NCBI RefSeq assembly: GCF_963676685.1
Contig: NC_092348.1
Span: 28,991,386 to 29,055,385, forward strand
Source of the DNA: Mytilus edulis
Taxonomy: Eukaryota > Mollusca > Bivalvia > Mytilida > Mytilidae
DNA: 64,000 bases
Direction of reading: 5' to 3'
The translations under genes were made by a program, and so were the position numbers. Numbering within the stretch: the stretch's first letter is position 1; the number at the start of each line of letters is the position of its first letter. The notes under the pieces are model-generated. The model made no database searches and was not told the DNA's origin. It worked only from the letters and a program-made list of their open reading frames with translations. Positions 1 through 12,892 of this stretch are shown here, piece after piece.

Positions 1-896
1 TATTCTGTGGAAACTGTTTCAAGTTTTGGGTTACAAAGTAGTAAAGAAAATTATGAATCTACAGTGAATTAGGAGCAATAATGCCTTTATTTCGGCCGAA
101 TGTTAGTGTAAATTGAAAAGTTCCCATACATATTACTAATTTTGTTCAAAATTGCACTAAGGTACAAGGTATTCAGAAAATAAAAACATAATTTTTCATC
201 AAACAAGTTTTTTTGCGAACTACAACAATATTTGTATATATTATAAAATTTCTAGATTATCTTTGTTTTACATCAACTTTTAAGTGTACTTGTATATTAG
301 TTTGGAAAAGTATATGCACACCTAAAAACAACTATATTTGATGAGAGGATGTCAATAGTTGTAATAAAGCTTCACCTGCATTATTTTGTTTTATCGTGAA
401 TGTGCAAGATGTTTTCACAATGCCCCTGCTCACTACTTCAGAAGAGGAACTATTTTCCAAGCTACATATTAAGGTGGTACCAAACACTTTAACTAAAATT
501 AATTTGGCTCGTTTAGTTTTCTTAAAATTTTGACAAAGTATTTACTTTGACCCTTTTACAAAAATATAAAAATTTCAAAAAATTTGAACCAACCGTTTTA
601 TCAGAAAAATTACACTGGTTATATAGCAGTTTGACAAACACTTATTTTGATCACTGAGAAGCTTAATATTCCCTTAACAACACAATGTAATTAAAACGTT
701 TATCTGATTTTACAGAGTTATCTCCCTTTAGTGTTAGGTACCACCTTAAATTGGTACAAGATTCAAACATTTACCTTGAAAATATAAATTTTCTGTTTTA
801 AAATTGCATACATGTAAAAGTTTTAGTACTTGTATTTAAGATCCCACATGTTTTGTATTTACTGATAGAATAAGTTTTATTCTTTGTTTTTTGCAG
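1..896 (+). other. Intron of the RBL-like gene (partial)
   Basis: AT-rich sequence ending in a pyrimidine-rich acceptor (TTTTTTGCAG) at 896. It holds one recognisable insertion, the piggyBac-like MITE at 473-745. No coding signal was seen. Confidence 0.75.
473..745. mobile_element. piggyBac-like MITE (273 bp) with TTAA target duplication
   Basis: The ends are inverted: GGTGGTACC at 473-481 and GGTACCACC at 737-745. They are flanked directly by TTAA at 469-472 and 746-749. TTAA duplication is the hallmark of piggyBac transposition. The element has no ORF, so it would be non-autonomous. It contains the motif GAGTTATCTCCCTTTAG near the right end. A truncated copy in opposite orientation lies at 42570-42827 in a HYDIN intron. 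Confidence 0.75.
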
Positions 897-3647
897 AAAA
901 ATCAGAAAACCGAGATTTGATAAGGTCCACAAGCACATTACCTGTGCCTCACCCTGGGAGTCATCCTCCTACGCCAATCCACCTGACTTTGGGAGGGTCA
1001 GGGTCTGAGGCTGAGGAGGAAAGAGGGGATCTCATTATGTTTTACAATCAGGTAAACTTTTAAAATAACTTTCAAACTTGCATTCATGTGCTGGTTTATC
1101 TGTGTGATGTTAATTTCTTTCAAGGTATGGGTAATTGGACAGCCTTACAGTATTTTTTTCTTCTCTTGTCTTTGATCTTTGAAATACAAATTTTGTAGGC
1201 CTTTTTTTTTAAAATATTATTGTCAAGGTTTCATTCTTATTTTTGAAAACAATGTTATTGTCACGTCTATTTATTATATTTATACACATTATGAAAAATT
1301 AGACATGAAATTGTGATTTGATTAAAAATGTCTGAAGGAAAATTGGATATTGATTTGGGGATGAACAGCAGAAGACGGCTGCCAAACAGTGTCCATTCAT
1401 TAAGATGAAAATGCTTTGACATAATTTTTCAAAGTTAGATATGTAGTTGCCTGTGACTATATGGAGGTCGAGTTTAATTTTAAACTTTTCATGATTTAAG
1501 CTTTTCTCATTGTTGAGTTATATCTCTTTCCTCTAATAGTCGAAAGTGGTACTTGTGATTGAGTTATTTCCCTTTGAACAGCAATGGTTAATTATATCTT
1601 CACTTAGCTGAGTTTTATAGATTTTTATAAGACATTGTTAAATGTCTTTTTTTTTGGGGGGGGGGGGAATTGATTTCAACATGAATTGAATATATATTTT
1701 GTTCTTTGTAATGCATAACCTAAACCGGTACTTATTTTCATTATCAATTCGGAAATACCAAATTTTGTTTTAATCTATCAGAAATTTAATTTTTGGGGTT
1801 CTTTGATAAGCCGATTCTAACAAAATATTTAGTGGGTTCTTTGATTCAGTTCTTTGACCACATTCATTTTGTGTCACTAACCAATGTTGTGTCAAATATT
1901 TAATCACAACTGTTTTAAGCCAAAATGTCTTGTATAATTTAAGGAAAATGTTTACACGTGTAGCTATTATGTTTTGCAGATTTATATATCAAGATTGAAT
2001 AGTTTTGCAAAGAGATTTTCAGCTACAGTTCCTTCTAGGGTAAGTAATTTACTTGAATACTTCAGGGCAAATAATTGATGGTTAAACATTTAGAAACAGT
2101 AAAAGTATTCATCTTTTGATATTTGGATTATTTCAGTTATTTCTGTTTAGTTATATACTTCAATTCTATGTCATCACCTGGTTTTTTTTATAACTTTCAA
2201 TATATGTTAAATTTTACCTTTCACCCTTATGAAATAGACTAGTGAATATTTTTGTTGATTTACAAATATTTACTGATTTTTGAAAAAATGAAAAATTGAG
2301 TTGCTGAGTAGAAAATAAATGTTTTATCTGTTTTTGTATGGCTTTTTCAAATCAAGTAAAATGAATCATTTTAGGATTGTCCAGCTTTGTCTCCCTTACC
2401 GATGATGAAACCTCAGACATTGTCACCAAGACGAGTATCCTCGAAATATCCAGTATACATATCTCCACACAAACAGATTAACCTGAAAGCAACTCCTGCT
2501 ACAGGGAGAATGCATTATTGTTTTAACCGAAGTCCGGCAAAGGTATGTAAAAAAAAATATCTTACATCTCTTAGGCATTAACAAAATCCTACCTTAGAAA
2601 ATTAGATTGAACAATTAACATATAGAGAGTTAATGTTTTACTACATGATGACATCTTTTCCCTAATGCTTGATAAAGGTAAAGCAGGCTGTTTTGTAAAG
2701 CAACTTACCTACTGTTGATTTATTTATTTTCATGGGTATAATTTTTCGTGGATTCAGTAAACATAGCATCTTATGGATATTTAATGTCGTGGTTTTTGCC
2801 AAAGTCTACATACAAGTCTATAGAACATTTGTATTTCATTGCACATTTCAATTCATGGTTCGTTTAAACCAACAAAATCCACGAAAATTGATATCCCACG
2901 AATAAAAATGAATCCAGAGTGGGCAAAATATACAAGTAATTGAATAGAATTTCTAAAAGAGTTTATGACCCATAAATATCTACCACATCCATATTACTGT
3001 CCTCTTTATTTAGATGCAGTTCAAATTTCCAATCCATCATCGGTCAGAACTTCTCTCTGTGATTTATTGTTCAATTTGTTCTTGTTCTGAAGAGGCATGA
3101 AATTGCCACTGGACATTGCACAAACAACAATTAATCATGAAAAAGTTTTCCAATAGTGTAAAATAATTGATTTTATTTATTTACTAATCTAAATATTCTA
3201 CAAAAAATTATAAAGAAAATTGAAAATGGAAACCTTGATATGTCAATTAGACAACAACCTGACAAAAGAGCTGACAATAGCCGAAGGCCACTAATGGGTC
3301 TTCAACACAGCGAGAGAAAAAACATCACCATCTAAAAATGCATAATTAACAATGGGAAAAAAATCATCTCTTTTATCAGAAATTCATGGTAAATATTTTG
3401 GTACATGTTATTGATTAAATGTTTTGGCTCTTTGAAGGATCTGCGTGCAATAAACAACATGATAAAGATGGGTGATAAGAGACCATCGTTTCTGGGCAAG
3501 AGAAGTTTAGGGGCACTTGATGTAAATGGCGATGAGGAAGGAAGTGAAAGTCCAACTAAGCTGAGACGACAAGGTTCCTCACCGATGTTCTTGAAGAAAC
3601 TACAGTCTCTTGGTGTTGAGAGGAGAGAAGCCAATGGGAGCATGTAG
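897..3647 (+). CDS. RBL2: RBL1/RBL2-like pocket protein (p107/p130), 3' end, last four coding exons
   Basis: Four exons join in frame: 897-1051, 1980-2039, 2375-2542 and 3438-3647 (stop TAG 3645-3647), all with AG/GT borders. The gene starts left of the window. The first exon has a Ser/Pro stretch (STSTLPVPHPGSHPPTP) and then EEERGDLIMFYNQ. The second continues IYISRLNSFAKRF, the end of pocket B. The third has LSPLP, SPRR, YISPHK and RSPAK, and the last has INNMIKMG and SESPTK. This order is the C-terminus of vertebrate p107/p130, and the STSTLPVP segment is closer to p130. Family role: nuclear repressor that binds E2F-DP and the MuvB core (DREAM complex) and is released by CDK phosphorylation. 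Six S-P sites and a K-R-S-L cyclin-docking-like motif are visible here. The LxCxE cleft lies upstream. Invertebrates often have one RBL gene, so the symbol is approximate. Confidence 0.93.
1647..1667. repeat. Poly-T/poly-G run in an RBL intron
   Basis: About nine T followed by about twelve G. A very similar T10/G20 run occurs at 58836-58865. Confidence 0.8.
3222..3322. repeat. Diverged fragment of a dispersed repeat
   Basis: Contains a degenerate match to the repeat seen more completely at 48756 and 60131: a TTGAAAATGGAA start, a run similar to AGACAACAACCTGAC, then GAAGGCCACTAATGGGTCTT. It lies in the last RBL intron. Confidence 0.6.
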
Positions 3648-6600
3648 CTTCAGTGAAGAAATAGTTAACTTAATAATGGATATTTTAAAACATTGTTGTT
3701 GTCTTTCAAAAAAAAATATCACTTAATTATTTTAAAATTTATTCATAAATCATTGTCTAGTTTACATTAACTTAAATTTGCCATGTTAGAACTATGAAAT
3801 GAATTTATATATTAATCTGTTTAAGAAGGGGACTTTTTGTCTTTCTTATGGATGGAATTTCAATTTTCCTTGGATCACCTGCTATGAATTTAATTGCTAA
3901 AGTGAAATAGGCACTGCAAATTTAGTTAGACTAATAATTTGTGAAGGTATGACTCACTAAATTTCAGATTTAATTGTAAATTTCAATATTTTAAAATCTT
4001 ATTTATGTATAGGTTGGATTAAAATGAATTTTGACCTGTAGTTTTGACTTACGCTGCTGACGATAATGTGATATACAGAAGATATAGTGCTCATATTTAT
4101 TGTCTATATACTTAAAGATATTCCAATTTATTGAAGTTGTATATTAAAATAGTAACCATAGAAACCAATGTAGCACTATTTATTTACTCAAGGTCAAGGT
4201 GTTTCGAGCTGACAGAAAGAACTTTTTTCTGGTGCATAAAACTTTAAAAAAAACTGTGATAGATATGGCTTCCATAAATTTTTGATTAAGTTAATGAGTG
4301 ATTGTCAGTAAACTTTACAGTATTAGTTAAAGATACTGTTGTGAATGTAGAAGTTGAGCATTTCTTTCTAAAATTCTGTTTGATCTGTAGCCAAAACTGT
4401 TTTTCTTGTAGTTTCAATTATTTAGATTTATATGGAATAGAAAAGTGATAGAATACTGGTAAAAAGTTTATTATCTAAATTTTATTGTCGTTTTCACTTT
4501 ACAAAAAAGCAGATGCATTGCTAACGTGTTGATGGTATTAAGATGATAGTAAAAGCATTAACAATTCATTTATAAACAGACTGAAGATGATGAAAAATTG
4601 CAATAATTATTTCACAAGGGAAATAAAAAATTGTTATTTATTAAAAACAATTGATAAAAACCACACAGTTGTTTTATTTTATAAGAATATGTTTTCATCA
4701 TATGTTCTTCTTTTTTTTTTACAAGAAGACAATTTTTGGTATGTAAAACATTTTATATTTATTCTTATTGAATCAAGATTTTCTGGAAATCCACTCATTT
4801 TAAGAATTCTCACAAAATGGATACCATATTGGAACAGAGTAAAGTTTCTATTCTGAGAAATTATGCTTTTTAGATTTCATATTATGATTTGTAATCTTAT
4901 TAAGCGTTAATTTTTATAAACATTCTGAATTTTAAAAAACTTTTATATCTGCTTGCTTGTTGAATGTAATATTTTAGTATTTTATTTTTTTGATAGTGCA
5001 ATCTTTTTGTAAATATCAATCTATGTGTAAATATCTATTGATGACAGATAGTCACATTTTTACAGCCTCTTTGTAACCTTACTTTTACTTGACCTTTCAC
5101 CTTTAGATGATGTTTTACAACTTTCTAATATCTTATTTTCTTTTAAGCAGATATATATTTTAAGACTTTATACTGTTGCTACACAAATATTGACATTCTT
5201 ATATATAGGTATAGTGGTGACTTTTCCCAGGATATTGAAATTTGTATTATATTTGAAAAATCAACTAAAGATTTTATTCTAGGCAATATCAATCATGTTA
5301 AAATAAAACTTTATCAACATCATATGCATTTCATATATTGTAAATTCTGAAATTTTTGCATGAAATTATTTTTGCAATTGTTGATTTATAGACAAAACAT
5401 GGGAAATTAATTAATTTGACTTGAGAAAATGTATTTTTCAAACAATAAAATGAGAATGTAAAATGTATGATATGATAAACAAATTCCAATCCAAATCAAT
5501 TTTCTACCATGTTAAAAAAACATTGCAGCAGTTTCTGAATTTACAGTACTTAGATGTTGTTACTTTAGAACTAGAAATTTCTTATTGACAAAATTGCATT
5601 GCAATTTAATAAACATGGTCAGCTTGGAGGGATGTGAATGAAAGAAATGTCTGAAAAATTAGTATTACCAAATTTTGTTGCCTTTATATTTAGAAAATGT
5701 TTCTGGACTTTTATATGAAATATAAGGGAATAAATGAATTTTAATATTTTTGACTGCAACAAGACATATATCTATAACAAAAAATAGGCATGCAATATTT
5801 ATATATGCACTAGTGCAAATATAGCTTAAAATTATCGACATTATTAGGGAAAATATTTTTTTAAACATTTTTCTAGCTTTGCTATACAATATCAGGTTTA
5901 TTGCTTTGATTTAGATATGAAAATTTTAAAACAAATATATGAAACAAGAATGAAAAAAGAATGGCAGCTAAATGGGTTATAACAGTTAGTATATAAAATT
6001 TAACTGAAAGAATGAATGAATCATCACTAAAAGGAAGAAACCATCCAAACTGACCGAGCCTTATTTAGGGTACATTGTTAATCTTTGTAACAATCTAGTC
6101 ATAATTCATGGTAAACAATGTTATTTGTTGTTTGTTTTGTAGGATAGATAAATCATATCAAAACTTTATTGTTATGTAAAAAAAAATATGGCAAGTGAAA
6201 TATAAATGAACTATTAAGATAACACATTGTGAATTTTATAAAATTTGTAATTTTGTAGATTTTAAAATTGGTTGATGATTTGTTTACTATCGTGGGTCAA
6301 GTTTGGGAGGTTGTTGATTAAATTTATAACTTTACAGAGAAAGTGAAAATTTGACATTTTATAGATCAAAATATTTTGTAAATAAAAAGCACACGCTGGA
6401 AGATTTTTTTACTATGGTAATATGATATAATGAATTGTATTCTTTAGTAATCAGCAATTTTTGAAAAAACCTTTTTATTTTGCTATCATTCGTGTGAGAA
6501 AAAAAACCCACTGAAAATAAGCAATAAGCACATTATATAACAAAATTAAATCAGTGAATATGGTATATAAGTAAGGATCTGTAAATATAAAATGTTTATA

Positions 6601-7149
6601 GAAGACTACATTATAAATGTAGATTTAAATATATATTTTGTGATGTCTGTGTTGGGGACTTTTTGTCCCTGGTCTGTTAGTGTCAAATTTTTAGATGCCA
6701 AATTTATTATTGTACAGTGGTTATGCATGCCAGTCATATTATGTACATTATTTTAATTTGTACAGATATAAATGTTGAAATACATGTCTACACATCAAAT
6801 CTAATAAAAAACATGAAAACTTAACTGGATTTTATTTTTCAACTAAGCATCTTGTTTAAGCTGTTAATCCTTTGTCATATGGTATAATGCCTTACTTTTG
6901 ATAGAATAATAGGTCAATTCTTATCTGGACTCTTTTATCTTCAATTGGAATGGGTGACATAAACACTGCCTAAAATGAGAGAGGGGATTGGGTTCAACCC
7001 TAGGACAGAATCAATTTCGTAAAAATTTCTGAACTGTTGTATTTGCTGCACTGTTGAGTACAATACATTTGGAATTTATATCAAAGGACATTTGGCTCAG
7101 AGTTCAGGAAGGGTTACATGTACTTCAGCAGATTGTTACCTAATGGGTT
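3648..7149 (+). other. RBL 3' UTR and AT-rich intergenic sequence
   Basis: Very AT-rich and without a convincing coding region. The 3' UTR starts at 3648. Several AATAAA hexamers occur, including one at 6803-6808, so the polyadenylation site cannot be fixed from sequence alone. Nothing else recognisable was seen before the minisatellite. Confidence 0.5.
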
Positions 7150-9621
7150 AGTATATTAAGTATCTGACCAAACATGTTGTCTAGTACCAGTGAGGAGAAG
7201 TATATTAAGTATCTGACCAAACATGTTGTCTAGTACAAGTGAGGAGAAGTTTATTAAGTATCTGACCAAACATGTTGTCTAGTACCAGTGAGGAGAAGTA
7301 TATTAAGTATCTGACCAAACATGTTGTCTAGTACCAGTGAGGAGAAGTATATTAAGTATCTGACCAAACATGTTGTCTAGTACCAGTGAGGAGAAGTATA
7401 TTAAGTATCTGACCAAACATGTTGTCTAGTACCAGTGAGGAGAAGTTTATTAAGTATCTGACCAAACATGTTGTCTAGTACCAGTGAGGAGAAGTTTATT
7501 AAGTATCTGACCAAACATGTTGTCTAGTACCAGTGAGGAGAAGTATATTAAGTATCTGACCAAACATGTTGTCTAGTACCAGTGAGGAGAAGTATATTAA
7601 GTATCTGACCAAACATGTTGTCTAGTACCAGTGAGGAGAAGTTTATTAAGTATCTGACCAAACATGTTGTCTAGTACCAGTGAGGAGAAGTTTATTAAGT
7701 ATCTGACCAAACATGTTGTCTAGTACCAGTGAGGAGAAGTATATTAAGTATCTGACCAAACATGTCTAGTACCAGTGAGGAGAAGTATATTAAGTATCTG
7801 ACCAAACATGTTGTCTAGTACCAGTGAGGAGAAGTATATTAAGTATCTGACCAAACATGTTGTCTAGTACCAGTGAGGAGAAGTTTATTAAGTATCTGAC
7901 CAAACATGTTGTCTAGTACCAGTGAGGAGAAGTTTATTAAGTATCTGACCAAACATGTTGTCTAGTACCAGTGAGGAGAAGTATATTAAGTATCTGACCA
8001 AACATGTCTAGTACCAGTGAGGAGAAGTATATTAAGTATCTGACCAAACATGTTGTCTAGTACCAGTGAGGAGAAGTATATTAAGTATCTGACCAAACAT
8101 GTTGTCTAGTACCAGTGAGGAGAAGTTTATTAAGTATCTGACCAAACATGTTGTCTAGTACCAGTGAGGAGAAGTTTATTAAGTATCTGACCAAACATGT
8201 TGTCTAGTACCAGTGAGGAGAAGTATATTAAGTATCTGACCAAACATGTTGTCTAGTACCAGTGAGGAGAAGTTTATTAAGTATCTGACCAAACATGTTG
8301 TCTAGTACCAGTGAGGAGAAGTATATTAAGTGAGGAGAAGTTTATTAAGTATCTGACCAAACATGTTGTCTAGTACCAGTGAGGAGAAGTTTATTAAGTA
8401 TCTGACCAAACATGTTGTCTAGTACCAGTGAGGAGAAGTATATTAAGTGAGGAGAAGTTTATTAAGTATCTGACCAAACATGTTGTCTAGTACCAGTGAG
8501 GAGAAGTTTATTAAGTATCTGACCAAACATGTTGTCTAGTACCAGTGAGGAGAAGTTTATTAAGTATCTGACCAAACATGTTGTCTAGTACCAGTGAGGA
8601 GAAGTTTATTAAGTATCTGACCAAACATGTTGTCTAGTACCAGTGAGGAGAAGTTTATTAAGTATCTGACCAAACATGTTGTCTAGTACCAGTGAGGAGA
8701 AGTTTATTAAGTATCTGACCAAACATGTTGTCTAGTACCAGTGAGGAGAAGTATATTAAGTATCTGACCAAACATGTTGTCTAGTACCAGTGAGGAGAAG
8801 TATATTAAGTATCTGACCAAACATGTTGTCTAGTACCAGTGAGGAGAAGTATATTAAGTATCTGACCAAACATGTTGTCTAGTACCAGTGAGGAGAAGTT
8901 TATTAAGTATCTGACCAAACATGTTGTCTAGTACCAGTGAGGAGAAGTATATTAAGTATCTGACCAAACATGTTGTCTAGTACAAGTGAGGAGAAGTTTA
9001 TTAAGTATCTGACCAAACATGTTGTCTAGTACCAGTGAGGAGAAGTCTGACCAAACATGTTGTCTAGTACCAGTGAGGAGAAGTATATTAAGTATCTGAC
9101 CAAACATGTTGTCTAGTACCAGTGAGGAGAAGTATATTAAGTATCTGACCAAACATGTTGTCTAGTACCAGTGAGGAGAAGTTTATTAAGTATCTGACCA
9201 AACATGTTGTCTAGTACCAGTGAGGAGAAGTATATTAAGTATCTGACCAAACATGTTGTCTAGTACCAGTGAGGAGAAGTTTATTAAGTATCTGACCAAA
9301 CATGTTGTCTAGTACCAGTGAGGAGAAGTATATTAAGTATCTGACCAAACATGTTGTCTAGTACCAGTGAGGAGAAGTTTATTAAGTATCTGACCAAACA
9401 TGTTGTCTAGTACCAGTGAGGAGAAGTATATTAAGTATCTGACCAAACATGTTGTCTAGTACCAGTGAGGAGAAGTTTATTAAGTATCTGACCACACATG
9501 TTGTCTAGTACCAGTGAGGAGAAGTATATTAAGTATCTGACCAAACATGTTGTCTAGTACCAGTGAGGAGAAGTATATTAAGTATCTGACCAAACATGTT
9601 GTCTAGTACAAGTGAGGAGAA
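7150..9621. repeat. Minisatellite: about 50 copies of a 49-bp unit
   Basis: The unit begins AGTATATTAAGTATCTGACC and ends CTAGTACCAGTGAGGAGA. Consecutive starts are 49 bp apart (for example 7199, 7248, 7297). Variation is limited: A or T at the fourth base of the unit, CCAG or CAAG near the end, 46-bp units lacking TTG (7738, 7980), 19-bp truncated units (8320, 8437) and one internal deletion near 9047. The 46-bp and 19-bp variants recur at fixed spacing, showing higher-order repeats of 242 bp and 117 bp. Short frames inside it are artefacts of the repeat. Confidence 0.98.
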
Positions 9622-9670
9622 AGATACCTTAGGAACATTCAAACTCACAAGTCAAAAACAACAAACTAAA

Positions 9671-12600
9671 GGCTCTCAAGAGCCTGTGTCGCTCACCTTG
9701 GTCTATGTGCATATTAAAAATTGACACAGATAAATTCATGACAAAATTGTGTTTTGGTGATCATGATGTGTTTTTAGATCTTACTTTACTTGTCGTTCTT
9801 CTTGCTACAATTATCTCTATCTATAATGAACTTGGCCCAGTAATTACAGTGGAAAATATATTCTAAAAATTTACAAAAATTTATGAAAATTGTTAAAAAA
9901 TGACTATAAAGGGCAATAACTCCTTAAGGGGTAAACTGACAATTTTGGTCATGTTGACTTATTTGTAGATCTTACTTTGCTGAACATTATTGCTGTTTAC
10001 AGTTTATCTCTATCTATTATAATATTCAAGATAATAACCAAAAAACTGCAAAATGTCCTTAAAATTACTAATTCTGAGGCAGCAACCCAACAACAGGTTG
10101 TCTGTTTTGTCTGAAAATTTCAGGGCAGATAGATCTTGACCTGATAAATAATTTATCCCTGTCAGATTTGCTCTAAATGCTTTGGTTTCAGAGATATAAG
10201 CCAAAATCTACATTTCGCCCCTATGTACTATTTTTAGCCATGGCGGCCATCTTGGTTGGTTGGCAGGGTCACGCCACACATTTTTAAAACTAGATACCCC
10301 AATGATGATTGTGGCCAAGTTTGGATAAATTTGGCCCAGTAGTTTCAGAGGAGAAGATTTTTTAAAAGAATACTAAAATTTTAGAAAAATGGTTAAAAAT
10401 TGACTATAAAGGGCAATAACTCCTAAAGGGGTCAACTGACCATTTTGGTCATGTTGACTTATTTGTAAATCTTACTTTGCTGAACATAATTGCTGTTTAC
10501 AGTTTATCTCTATCTATAATAATATTCAAGATAATAACCAAAAACAGTAAAATTTCCTTAAAATTACCAATTTAGGGACAGCAACCCAACAACGGGTTTT
10601 CTGATTCATCTGAAAATTTCAGAGCAGATAGATGTTGACCTGATAAACAATTTTACCACATGTCAGATTTGCTCTAAATGCTTTGGTTTTTTAGTTATAA
10701 GCCAAAAACTGCATTTTACCCCTATGTTCTATTTTTAGCCATGGCAGCCATCTTGGTTGGTCGGCCGGGTCACCGAACACAGTTTTAGCTCACCTGGCCT
10801 AAAAGGCCATGTGAGCTTTTCTCATCACTTGGCGTCCGTCGTCGTCGTCGTCGTCGTCGTTAACAATTTTTCAAACATCTTCTCCTCTGAAACTACTGAA
10901 TGGATTTGAATGAAACTTAGCATGATTGTTCCTTAGATTATCCTGCACAAAGTGTGTGCTTCGATTTTTGATCCGTCAAAAAACATGGCCGCCGTTACTT
11001 AAAATAGAACATAGGGGTCAAATGCAGTTTTTGGCTTATATCTCAAAAACGAAAGCATTTAGAGCAAATCTGACATGAGTAAAAATGTTCATTAGGTCAA
11101 GATCTATCAGCCCTGAAATTTCCAGATGAATCAAACAAACCTTTGTTGGGTTGCTGCCACTTAATTGGTAATTTTAAGGAAATTTTGCAGTTTTTGGTCA
11201 TTATCTTGAATATTATTATAGATAAAGATAAACTGTAAACAGCAAAAATGATCAGCAAAGTAAGATCTACAAATAAGTTAATATGACCAAAATTGTCAAT
11301 TGACCCCTTAAGGGGTTATTGTCCTTTAATGACAATTTTCCACAATTTGTTCATCACATTTGCTAACTTTAAAAAATCTTCTCCTCTGAAACTGCTGAAT
11401 GGATTTGGATGAAACTTAGCATGATTGTTCCTTAGATTATCCTGCACAAAGTGTGTGCTTCGATTTTTGATCCGTCAAAAAACATGGCCGCCGTTACTTA
11501 AAATAGAACATAGGGGTCAAATGCAGTTTTTGGCTTATATCTCAAAAACGAAAGCATTTAGAGCAATCTGACATGGGGTAAAAATGTTCATTAGGTCAAG
11601 ATCTATCAGCCCTGAAATTTTCAGATGAATCAAACAAACCTTTGTTGGGTTGCTGGCACTTAATTGGTAATTTTAAGGAAATTTTGCAGTTTTTGGTCAT
11701 TATCTTGAATATTATTATAGATAAAGATAAACTGTAAACAGCAAAAATGATCAGCAAAGTAAGATCTACAAATAAGTTAATATGACCAAAATTGTCAATT
11801 GACCCCTTAAGGGGTTATTGTCCTTTAATGACAATTTTTCACAATTTGTTCATCATATTTGCTAACTTTTAAAAAGTCTTCTCCTCTAAAACTACTAAAC
11901 CAAATTCAACCAAACTTCAACTGAATGATCAGTAGGGTGTATAAAATAAAGTTTGTGCTTTATTTTTTATTTCGTCAAAAAACATGGTTGTCATGGCTAA
12001 AAATAGAACACAGGGTAAAATGCAGTTTTTGGCTTATATCTCAAAAACTCCAGCATTTAGAGCAAATAAGACATGAAGTTAAAGTATTTATTAGGTCAAG
12101 GTCTACCTGTCCTGAAAATTTCAGCCGAATTGGATAACTGGTTTTTCAGGTATAATGCCCCTGAATTGATGATTTTAAAGAAATTTTGCAGTTTTTGGTT
12201 ATTATCTTGAATATTATTATAGATACAGATAAACTGTTATAGCAAAAATGTTAAGCAAAGTAAGATCTACAAATAAGTCAATTTGACCAAAATTGTCAAT
12301 TGACCCCTTAAGGAGTTATTGCCCTTTAAAGACTTTTTTTCACAATTTGTTCATCATGTTGACTTACTTTAAAAAATCTTCTCCTTTGAAACTGCTGTAT
12401 CAATTTCAGCCAAACTTAGGCTAAATGAGTTTCAGAGTATCTAGTATAAATTTTATATTTCATTTCCTTGTATGTCAGAAACATAGCTTCTATGGCTTAA
12501 ATAGAACATAGGAGAAAATGATTTTTTTTTTGCTTTTGAAGAAAATAGGACGATTCAAAGAACATTTAAATAAAATGAAAAGCCAAAATAATCATTGATG

Positions 12601-12803
12601 AGAGATTTAACCAAAAAAATTAAGGTGAGCGATTCAGGCTCTTGAGAGCCTCTTGTTTAAACTAGATATCCCAATGATGATTATGGCCAAGTTTTGTTTA
12701 ATTTGGTCCAGTATTTTCAGAGGAGAAGATTTTTGTAAAAGTAAACGACGACGAACGACGACGACGCCGGATGCAAAGTGATGCTCTTTGGACCAGGTGA
12801 GCT
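9671..12803. mobile_element. Dispersed repeat element interrupted by an inverted copy of its own family
   Basis: One end has the hairpin GGCTCTCAAGAGCC (9671-9684) followed by GCTCACCTTGG. The other end is a GAC-rich run (12744-12768) and GGACCAGGTGAGCT (12790-12803). Both termini therefore carry GCTCACCT in inverted orientation. The body has roughly 500-bp tandem units sharing the blocks 'gggcaataactcc', 'tatctctatctat' and 'gataataacc'. The element is split at 10786/12656. On each side the sequence matches the uninterrupted unit around 10285 (ACTAGATACCCCAATGATGA). No coding capacity was seen. Confidence 0.75.
10787..12655. mobile_element. Inner copy of the same element, inserted in opposite orientation
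   Basis: Starts AGCTCACCTGGCC at 10787, followed by a GTC triplet run (10837-10860). It ends with AAGGTGAGCGATTCA and the hairpin GGCTCTTGAGAGCC (12637-12650). These are the reverse complements of the outer element's ends in swapped order. It contains three tandem units of about 490-500 bp; the first two are 499 bp apart (CATGATTGTTCCTTAGATTA at 10921 and 11420). The third, from about 11880, is more diverged. Confidence 0.75.
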
Positions 12804-12814
12804 AAAAAAGAAGC

Positions 12815-12892
12815 TAGTAATTCATTGTTCGGAGGGGAGATAGTAATTCATTGTTTGGAGCAGAGCTTGTAATTCATTGTTCAGAGGAGAGC
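12815..12892. repeat. Three tandem copies of a 26-bp unit
   Basis: TAGTAATTCATTGTTCGGAG-like units start at 12815, 12841 and 12867. From here to 13530 there is only AT-rich sequence with nothing recognised. Confidence 0.8.

Noticed and set aside
4587..4856. 89-codon frame downstream of RBL
   Set aside because: Low-complexity AT-rich composition, no recognisable motif, and located in the probable 3' UTR or intergenic DNA.
8952..9152. Open frame within the minisatellite
   Set aside because: Produced by the 49-bp period together with one deletion; the repeated peptide is meaningless.
7150..9621. CRISPR-like array
   Set aside because: Units are contiguous with no unique spacers, and the setting is an animal nuclear genome.
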